Shown in pieces: positions 56,414-64,000 of a DNA stretch of 64,000 nt. The stretch comes from Tricholoma matsutake. Its lineage: Eukaryota > Basidiomycota > Agaricomycetes > Agaricales > Tricholomataceae. Both the position numbers and the translations under genes were made by a program. The notes beneath the pieces were generated by a model, which worked only from the letters and a program-made list of their open reading frames with translations, had not been told where the DNA came from and did not search any database. The stretch spans positions 10,602,001-10,666,000 of the forward strand of contig AP026542.1 of NCBI GenBank assembly GCA_026075535.2, written 5' to 3'. Positions within the stretch are counted from its first letter, which is position 1. Each line of letters opens with the position of its first letter.

Positions 56414-57272
56414 TTAGTGTCCTTCTTCAATCTGACGTACGGCGGTGACAGCAGCAGGGCAAGGCTCTAGCGGAGGTAGAATGGCGGGAGAATATGCCTG
56501 AGGTAGAAAGGGAGATGACAGGTCAAACCCCAGAGAAATGTCGGAGTCGCAGTACTCGAGAAACGTCAAGGATGGTAACCCCGAACGAGAAGTGCCGGTG
56601 GCGGGTCTCCACGGAGAACCTTTCCTCCATTCGCAGTATAGGTTCTCCGCTAACACAGGCTTTACGACGGTCTTAAAGTTGTTAAAAACCAAAGGCAAAT
56701 CCGCAGAGATGTCCAAATCATCCAGGCTGCTCGGGAAGGCACTGGTAACTTTGAAGCTCGCATAGCTTGACAGGCTTGGGATGCCAATTGAGCCAGACGA
56801 GGTGGTACTTTCTGCAGTGCCAGACACAACGGTAACGGTAAACGCATAATCGTTCAAAGGATGTGTCTTTCGAAAGAAGTCGTTCTACGAGCTTAAGCAA
56901 GGAATTGTCCAAAGCGGGTTTCGACGCCAGGGATTTGGAGCCAACGCTAGTGCTATAACAACTGATCGCCATGCGTAGTTTTCCTGAAAGTTAAGTTTAG
57001 CTATGAACAGCATGTATCGTTGATGGTTATTAATTTTGGCGACGCAAAAGGAATCGTGGGCAACATCGAACGGGTCTAGAATTTGTATTGAAATTATTGA
57101 CTGAAACTTTTTAGGTGGACCGAAACGAGGTTTTTCCTACTTTAGATCTAATTTCAGTCAAATCACAAAAACTATCGTTTTCGGCAAAGTTTTCGGCTGA
57201 TCTTGGGGCTGCGTGCTGACGTGGTCGGCGTAGGCGTACCTGGAACCTGACCGGAAGCTGACAGTGAATCAT
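56414..57272 (-). CDS. Unrecognised protein, 3 exons, 246 aa
   Basis: Exon 1 57141-57272, exon 2 56963-57100 and exon 3 56414-56884 join in frame without a stop. Introns are 57101-57140 (GTAGGA to TTTCAG, only 40 nt) and 56885-56962 (GTTGTT to CGTAG). The N-terminus is basic (VRFQVRLRRPRQH). The middle reads SIQILDPFDVAHDSFCVAK and FQENYAWRS, joining to NDFFRKTHPLNDYAFTV. The C-terminal half is Ser/Pro/Leu-rich. I do not recognise a family. The model rests on open frame and splice signals only. Its ATG is 50 bp from the ATG of the divergent P450, so the two would share one very short promoter, or the true start lies elsewhere. Confidence 0.5.
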
Positions 57273-57322
57273 GCGGTCAAGATGGCTGGTGACCGTCCTG
57301 CTTAATTCCTACTGTTGAAGCG

Positions 57323-59685
57323 ATGCAGACTATAGTTTTCCTAGTCCTCACTGTTGGGTCGCTTTACGTCCTGCAAAGACTTCTAGATTACTGGAGAGCG
57401 ATCAGATCCATCCAGTTCGTCATTCTCTATGGTTCTGGGGATCTGACGAACACCACTTGACGGCTTTTGTGGTAGGAATCACCCTGGCTACCGGACGCTC
57501 TTCACACAACAAGGTTTACCTTCCAATTTGCTACCCCCAATTCCGGGTCTCGCCCCAGGGCAGAATCACAAGTCCTTGAACAAACATAAAAGTCAGTTCT
57601 CACAAAGGCCGTGGGACGTGATCTAATGACATACTTCAAGTCTTCCAATTTTTCGGTTGGGATATATATGCCTCGGTGCAAATCATTTTCCTGAAACGCT
57701 GATGGAGAGCTGACAATCCACTTCAAAGGTATCCGTATGGCCAACGGCTGCGGTATCGCTAGATCTTGCAGATGCTTTGGCAATTAAGGTCTCTGCTGCA
57801 GTACATATACCGGCGGAGACGGAGGCTATAACAACATCTACTTGCACAGGAAGTTACGTCTTCAAGATCGCGTTTTCCTAAAGCCCTCGATCAGTACAAG
57901 GCACTTGCGGTCTTTGGTCGCAATATTGTCGCTTCCGAAGGAGAAGAATGGAAGAAGTACAGGAAAATAGCGGCGCCCGCCTTTTCAGATGTCTCTCTTC
58001 CCTTAAATGACATTATACCATAGCTGATTGATTTACAGCGTAACAACAAGTTGGTTTGGGACATAACTTCCGAGATCATGACAGACCTCTTCGAGAACAT
58101 CTGGGGAAACCAGACTGAGGTGGTCGTAGGCCATTGTGTTCCTCTGACATTGCAGGTATGTTAGGCAAATCATCGATTATTGCCCCAGTAGCGCTTTTTA
58201 CATTCCCATTCGCAGATTGCTCTCTTCATCATTAGTGCAGCTGGTATACTGTTCTGTCAATTTACTGAGGCTTTGCTAATATGCATGATGAAGGATTTGG
58301 TCGTAAAATTTCATGGGAAGACGATACCATTATACCCTCTGGACACCAAATATCATTCAAACAGGCTCTATATGTCGTTTCAACCAGTTTTGTGACGAAA
58401 CTGATTGTTTCCGACTGGGCACTCGGCCTCACTCAACGGCTAAGAGATATTAGGCTTGGGTTTGACGAGCTACAGGTCCTCATGTCGCATGATTCCATTC
58501 GTAGGCTGTATGCTGAATGACTTCGTTTGTTTAGAATTATATGAGCGAAATGATTATTGAACGCCGAGCTGCGACAAAGGAAGTCAGACATGATCTCTTC
58601 AGCAATTTTCTAGATGCGAACGACGACGAAACCGTCCAGCTCTCACACAGCGAGCTCATCGGTATATTTACAGTGCCCCCGAAGCTCCCGGTGACTAACG
58701 TCTTCTCAGGCAATATATACATGTTCCTTATAGCCGGTCATGAGGTGCGCCACTCTCAACCATGTTTTCAGGCAAAACTAATCGGTGACAGACAACTGGA
58801 CACGCATTGGCTTTCGCCTTTGGTTTGCTCGCTCTGTACCCCGAGGAGCAAGAGGTTTTGTATCAACATATCAAATCTGTTCTTTCTGATGGCAGGAATC
58901 CAGTACGTGATGCTGATAAGTTTGGACGTATGCTTACCAAGGTTTTTAATTACAGACATATGAGGATATGCCATTATTGACACATTCTATGGCGTGATTT
59001 TTTCCCCTCGCTTTTACTAGTCTTTGCACTCATTCTAATGGTATAGTGTTTTCTACGAGACTCTACGGATGTTCCCGCCGGTGAGCTGTAGTACTCACTG
59101 TAATGATGCGCTAGTCTGAAGTCTTTCGACACAGGCAGCGACAATTCCTAAGTGCAGCGCCGAGGATACTTTCTTCTCTATAGAAAATTCTCAGGGGGAG
59201 AAAAAGACTATTCCTGTACCAGCGGGAACAACGATCTCCGTTAATGTTCCTGGATTACATTATAATCGTAAGACTTTCTTACAATGACCGAAATCTTTTA
59301 TGAAATTTTTGATTCGCAGCTCGGTACTGGTCTGATCCCTATTCATTCAAACCCTCGCGTTTCCTTGAAGACTGGCCGCGCGACGCGTTTATGCCATTCA
59401 GTGCTGGTATGTTGACCTTGTATGATATCGACCCTACTCACAGCCCAATAGGTGCACGTGCATGCATTGGGAGAAAGTTGGTAGCGACCTATTGTTTGCT
59501 ATATATGACTCTTCTACTTATTTCCTCTCTTCAGGTTTTTTGAAACCTCAGGAATTGCCGTTCTTACGATGCTAGTCTCCCGATATAAGATTGAGGTCGA
59601 GGAAGAGCCCCAGTTTGCGGGGGAAACGTTTGCAGCGCGGAAGGAAAGGATTCTGGCCTCCAAGCCCGGAGTGACTCTCACGTAA
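57323..59685 (+). CDS. Cytochrome P450, 17 exons, 503 aa
   Basis: Exons: 57323-57414, 57476-57591, 57641-57675, 57729-57788, 57850-57990, 58039-58155, 58216-58243, 58294-58475, 58535-58661, 58710-58744, 58792-58902, 58956-58993, 59047-59080, 59135-59267, 59320-59406, 59452-59476, 59535-59685. All introns are GT-AG and phases agree. It starts with a membrane anchor (TIVFLVLTVGSLYVL), then RSIQNHPGYRTLF. The I-helix oxygen site AGHETT is at 308-313, the ExxR pair is E365/R368 (FYETLR) and the heme site FSAGARACIG at 443-452 has Cys450. This is a microsomal class II enzyme, reduced by P450 reductase on the ER. The substrate is unknown; with a sesquiterpene synthase in the same window a terpene is possible. 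It has a dead tandem paralogue at 52340. Confidence 0.88.
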
Positions 59686-60549
59686 GTGCCAGTGATTCAT
59701 CATATTCTGGGGATGGTGCTTATGCAACTTTGAACAGCCCGGTTCGGATGCCTTTAGTCTTCAAACTGAGATAGTGGATGAGGTATTTCAACCTAATCAC
59801 GTACATGGACGTTGTAATCTGTGGGGACATGGTTTTCGTGCTATGTTAGAATTATCGAGACACGGACCTACTGATATCCAAAATTACCTGAAAGTTTGCT
59901 AAGAAAATCCAGACTATTCTTTGGTAATTATCTCCCCATTTTAGTGCAGACTGGCAACTGGAAGAATAGTCACTCAGAAAATGTAAATCTTTCTGCATAT
60001 CAGTGGGATACTTTAAGTTCGTCAGGAAACCAGCTGATGTCTGCCGTGTCATATGTCATCTAGCCGATGCAGTGATGTTGATGGTGCAGTGTACAGGGAG
60101 TGATGCATCACTGTCTGCATCACTCCCCTTTGCAGATTCAGTACCAAGTTGATGCCTGTGATGCATTATAGATTGCAGTCCCGCCGTAGATACAAGTGAT
60201 GCACATACGGTCGGACTGATGTATGATTAATTAAAATAATGCACAAACTGGTTATGTTATTTGAATGGCAACTATCTCTGGCATAGTCAGAATGGCTTCA
60301 AAAACATCCTCAGTTTCTCGAAACATTTATTTTCTGGCCTCAAATCAAAATCATTACCTTGTCATTACCTAGTAAGTCTACGTGCCGACGCCGGATTGAC
60401 AATCACAGCCTTTCCTAGTGCGCACGAAGAGGGCCGACCATTCAATGACCCTCCCCTCCCTCGCTGCGCTCGGGGGGTCCCCCAAGCCGGGTCATCTCAG
60501 GTCGGTTCCGAGTTCTCAATTTATTGAGACGAGGTCATATCACTGAACG
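59686..60549. other. Intergenic; hairpin and GC-rich tract
   Basis: No gene. GGGAGTGATGCA and TGCATCACTCCC (60096-60127) form a perfect 12-bp hairpin with an 8-nt loop. A GC-rich tract at 60450-60500 (CCTCGCTGCGCTCGGGGGGT) is unlike its surroundings. Confidence 0.5.
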
Positions 60550-61500
60550 CAGCAGATTCTTCGCAACACGTGACTTTCGGAAAATGCCGTTGCTGGAACT
60601 TAGAGCGTTTGCTTGAGCGTTGTAGCCTTCTTACACAATACAGTTTTCACATTGATACTGAGACTGTAGGAGACATTCAGACTAAAGCATGGTAAAATGT
60701 TTTCTCACAGACCACAACTTCAATGCACTATCATATTACTGCGCGACTGGCAAAACTTGTAAATTTGGTCATGTTTGTACTTTGCGAATGGGAGATCTTC
60801 TGCAAGCCATTCCTCGACAACCATGCCACATTTTGGCATGATTCTGTAGTCTATCTTATGTTACTAGCTGAGCTCTAGAGCTCCCCACAATATTCTTATT
60901 TTTTAGTTGATCTGTGAAAATTAGGTTGACCCCTGCCAATTATTTGTGTGTGCAAACAATATCTCAAGAACTAGTGACTCACAACCTCAATTATTTTCAG
61001 GGGACATCCTCACCTAGATTACACTTGTCACTGTACCACTCTCAGCTTGTTTTTCTGACCATTATTTCTTGAGATATATTGTTTGCACACACACATAATT
61101 GGCAAGGGTCAACCTAATTTTCACAGATGAACTAAAAAATAAAACTACTGTGTGGAGCTCTAGAGCTCAGTTAGTACCATAAGACTACAGAATCATGCCA
61201 AAATGTGGCATGGTTGTCGAGGAATGGCTTGCAGAAGATCTCCCATTCGAAATAAATCAAAGTACAAACATGACCAAATTTACAAGTTTTGCCAGTCGCG
61301 CAGTAATATGATAGTGTGTTGAAGTTGTGGTCTGTGAGAAAACCTTTTACCATGCTTTGGAGTCTGACTGTCTCCTACAGTCTCAGTATAAACTGTATTA
61401 TGTAAGAAGACTGCAACGCTCAAGCAAACGCTCGCCGAAAATCTGCATAAGTTCCAGCAACGGCATTTTCCGAAAGTCACGTGTTGCGAAGAATCTGCTG
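60550..61500. repeat. 951-bp imperfect palindrome
   Basis: The left arm starts CAGCAGATTCTTCGCAACAC at 60550 and the right arm ends with its complement at 61500. Arms of ~440 bp pair with scattered mismatches and a few indels around a centre near 61025. Inner parts carry GAGCTCTAGAGC and TTTGTGTGTGCAAACAATAT. There is no coding frame. No matching target duplication was found outside the ends. A relative of one arm lies near 7675. It may be a foldback element or two head-to-head copies of one repeat. Confidence 0.8.
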
Positions 61501-61696
61501 GGTCAATGGTCGTCATAAAGGCGGGTTCCAAGGGTAAGGAGCTTTTCATAGGCCTCTGCGCCACAAGTCCTCGATCATGCATCTGGCTCCACTATCTGCA
61601 TCAAACATCTGGCCTCCTTTTGCATGGTCCATGTTTTTTGGTGCTAGGGGCTAGCAGATGCTGAGACACGGACAGTTTAAATGCAACTAGGAAGCC

Positions 61697-61744
61697 CCTG
61701 TGTTGCTTTCCTCCTGCCCCCATCTCGTTGACAAGCAACACAGG
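61697..61744. other. 12-bp hairpin upstream of the retroelement ORF
   Basis: CCTGTGTTGCTT pairs perfectly with AAGCAACACAGG across a 24-nt loop. It lies ~370 bp before the gag-like ATG and could be part of the element's leader. Confidence 0.5.
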
Positions 61745-62117
61745 TAAGCACACCGTGCTCTCTTCACAGATTCAGTCTCTCACATTTTCAGTAGTTGATT
61801 ATCTAAGGCTGGCTTAGAGATATCATCTACTCACATCGTAAGAGCTCCCGTTATCTCTAGAACTATCTTTTCAACTAGGTTTTCACTTTACAGGATTCAC
61901 TGGTAAATTTATAGCTGTTGCTACCCCACCCAGTTGAATCCTAACAGTGAGTGGTGTCTCTACCATTACCTATCTGATCTGTCTTCTCATGTGGTCATGC
62001 TCAGATTGATAGGAGACCAGTCTCGTCGTTTATCAATTTTTCACAGCTTAATACTCTCTTTGGTCATCATCCTCTTCATCTGACTCCCACCTCTAAACAT
62101 TATTCCCCTTTCTTTCC

Positions 62118-63089
62118 ATGTCGAATGCTTTTGCTCGCGATGCAAGCCCTACGGGTTCGATCGATGAGACTGTTCAGGCACAAGCTGAGGAACTCCAATG
62201 GATTGTGGACAAAGCAATCTCGGAACCTTGTTCTGGGCCCGTTTTCCTCGAGCGTCTCAAGATGGCAGGGGCTACACCTGATGAGGCCAAGGATTACATT
62301 TCACAGTTCAGTCAACGCAGAAGGGAACACGAGCCAGCTGGGGGAACAAATGCAGCTCAGTTGGCTAGTCGAGCCGAAGGGAACTCGCCAAGTCCTATTG
62401 ACGTCGCCACGTCGATTGCTTGGGCACTTCTTCGAGCGAAGGTCGATCACCTCCAGTTGCCATTGTCAGGGGCCACTGGAATTGCTAACAGGACCCTCTC
62501 TGATGAGTTATCATCCCTTCTTGGATTATCTTCTGGGAAAGGGGCCATTCTGGCTTTTGTGCTCGTGAAGGCTCCCCACTTGGCCAAGTTGTCGGACCCC
62601 ATTGCATCTGATCCTCACTTTGAAAAGACTCAAGAGCTTGTCTCGGTCTTCAGTCCTCAGAATGTTCAAGACATCCTCGTCAATAAAGCACAGTTTGCTC
62701 CAGTCAGGGATCTGCTCCCTCAAACCGTCTGGTGTAAGATTCTTCTCAACTCCTATGTTGACTTTGAAAAACTCTTTGCTTCTATGGACAAAGGATATGA
62801 TCACCATGACGGCCCAAAGGACTTTGGGGCTGGCTATGCGCTCGTCAAAAAGGATCAAGCTTTCTCAAAGTGGCCGCTTCGTGCAGAAGCTGATTGGATC
62901 CATGTTTTTGGAGTGTGGTCCTCAGGCGTGTCCTTTTTCTTTCCTCACCACGAATCGGAACTTCGAAACTATCAGAGGATTGTCATGGACCTGTTTCGAG
63001 CTGCTCCAGTGAACCCTATGGTCACCATCTCATTTGACGTCCAAGTTCGTGACAAGTATTCAAGGAAACCTTTTCATCTCGACGACTGA
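62118..63089 (+). CDS. Gag-like ORF1 of a probable DIRS/Ngaro-type retroelement
   Basis: A 323-aa frame whose C-terminal half (ADWIHVFGVWSSGVSFFFPH, ESELRNYQRIVMDLF, TISFDVQVRDKYSRKPFHLD) matches a pattern I know from proteins encoded before reverse transcriptases of tyrosine-recombinase-type retroelements in Agaricomycetes. The N-terminal half has Gln/Glu-rich and Ser-rich stretches. A cysteine-knuckle region follows after the stop in a shifted frame (see next entry). The protein is probably structural and binds RNA. The class is uncertain because the recombinase gene and the ends lie outside the window. Confidence 0.5.
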   Translation: MSNAFARDASPTGSIDETVQAQAEELQWIVDKAISEPCSGPVFLERLKMAGATPDEAKDYISQFSQRRREHEPAGGTNAAQLASRAEGNSPSPIDVATSIAWALLRAKVDHLQLPLSGATGIANRTLSDELSSLLGLSSGKGAILAFVLVKAPHLAKLSDPIASDPHFEKTQELVSVFSPQNVQDILVNKAQFAPVRDLLPQTVWCKILLNSYVDFEKLFASMDKGYDHHDGPKDFGAGYALVKKDQAFSKWPLRAEADWIHVFGVWSSGVSFFFPHHESELRNYQRIVMDLFRAAPVNPMVTISFDVQVRDKYSRKPFHLDD

Positions 63090-64000
63090 GTGCAACTCAA
63101 TCTCCCACTTCTTGCTCAGATGCTGTCTCCTAGTTCGCTGAACCTTCCTCGCTTGAACAAGCGAGTTCTTCCCTCTCAGCCACCTTCTTTGGGAGGGAGC
63201 CAGAAACGTGCAGACATTCCTTGCCGGAATTGGAGCATCAGTACATATATGCAAATTGGAAGTTTGTCCAAATCAGTGAAAGCATGGTATTTGCTTTGTT
63301 TGTGGCGAAGGGCACCAAGCCAAAGATAACGAGCAATGTGCCATCGCACTCCAGCTTCAATCTTGAATCTGAGCAGCTTGAGTCACAGGGAGTCGCATCT
63401 AGACTACTTGAGAAGGGACCTCGGTTGTTGGGCGTTATGGTGGGTTCATTAAAACATAAAGCGTTGGACGTTTTGGAATCCCCTTGATTTTGTCGAGGTT
63501 TTAATGATATTTCTCCTTCAGCACTGTATACTGAGACTGCTCCTCCATTGCCCGCTCCACCTCAACATCTTCTGGATGACACCAAGATTCAAGAGGCCTT
63601 GCACTTATTGGGCGACACCATCAAAGTTGAGACCCCCTTTGATGTCGACAAATTTGAGTTGCTATTGTTCAACCATCCGAACCAACCTTTTGTGAAATCA
63701 GTTATGACATGTTTATGAGAGGGTTTCTGGCCTTTTGACAAAGGCAAATGGAAAGTGGAGCTTGAGGAAGTCACTCCTACTTATGAGTGTGACCCCGAGG
63801 ATGCAGAGGCCATCCAGGCTTTTCATGACTGGGAAATCACTGCAGGGCGTTGGTCAGAGTCCTTGGACAATACGGAACTGCTGTCCAGAATGAAGGTTTT
63901 GCCTATGTTTGTTGTCTGGCAGAACGAGAAGCCTCGTGTCGTCACAGACCACTCCCGTTCTGGAATCAATGATAACATTCCTCGCTCGGAGGCTAAAGTC
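63090..64000 (+). pseudogene. Knuckle region and start of RT, same retroelement, runs off the window
   Basis: Around 63218-63340 shifted frames spell a cysteine motif (PCRNW, then CFVCGEGHQAKDNEQC). From about 63500 the plus strand reads FELLLFNHPNQPFVKSV and, after TGA at 63716-63718, EGFWPFDKGKWKVELEE, HDWEITAGRWSESLDN, and FVVWQNEKPRVVTDHS and SGINDNIPRSEAKV. The last block is the first conserved region of this RT type (template-grip side). The TGA fits a CGA codon in the family pattern. The catalytic box lies beyond 64000. Confidence 0.55.

Noticed and set aside
57476..57790. Early stop in the P450, making it a pseudogene
   Set aside because: The stop lies in an intron. Using donors at 57415, 57592 and 57676, exons 1-4 join in frame with the expected P450 pattern.
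60440..60510. GC-rich tract as bacterial insertion or contamination
   Set aside because: Only ~60 bp long, without coding capacity or bacterial gene signs; surrounding DNA is continuous fungal sequence.

Overview
The window looks like nuclear DNA of a basidiomycete fungus, most likely an Agaricomycete. It has intron-rich genes with 28-460 nt exons and 40-92 nt GT-AG introns, a fungal class I sesquiterpene synthase, a basidiomycete-type P450, and fungal transposon families (chromoviral Gypsy, Copia, Tad-like LINE, Helitron, PIF/Harbinger, hAT-type, and a probable DIRS-like element at the right edge). No taxon-specific marker was seen, so the species is not called.

Layout. 1-4037: 3' part of a Gypsy chromovirus (gypsy-1) with its 3' LTR. 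4038-9800: gene-poor DNA with a minisatellite, a foldback repeat, two inverted copies of a hAT-type MITE and a MYND-finger gene remnant. 9779-15250: a Copia gag relic and a decayed Helitron, both on the minus strand. 15251-24705: a minus-strand Gypsy element with two LTRs (gypsy-3) and a spliced antisense accessory gene. 24706-27639: a PIF/Harbinger transposase that reads as intact, its partner ORF, and a Copia fragment. 27640-29162: a broken minus-strand gene with a 760-bp TIR element inside it. 29163-33485: two intact host genes, a sesquiterpene synthase and a membrane-anchored PC-esterase-like protein. 34447-48507: a nest of transposons inside one hAT-type element whose 18-bp TIRs and 8-bp target duplication lie 13 kb apart; it contains a complete Gypsy (gypsy-2, target duplication TAACC) and a 2.7-kb composite that carries a LINE fragment. 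50791-52302: a gag-only LTR element. 52340-59685: a P450 pseudogene, an atypical ARF-like GTPase, a solo LTR, an unrecognised gene and an intact 17-exon P450. 60550-61500: a 951-bp palindrome. 62118-64000: the start of a retroelement that runs off the window.

Five genes read as intact host genes (terpene synthase, esterase-like, ARF-like, unrecognised 246-aa, P450), and one intact transposase (Harbinger) was found. The terpene synthase and the P450 could belong to one specialised-metabolite locus that transposons have pushed apart; this is inference. Most retroelement and Helitron reading frames are broken, and many of the key lesions (CGA to TGA stops, Asp to Asn in catalytic sites, Gly to Arg in a Walker A loop) lie at positions where the expected codon would have made a CpG, which points to methylation-linked C-to-T decay.
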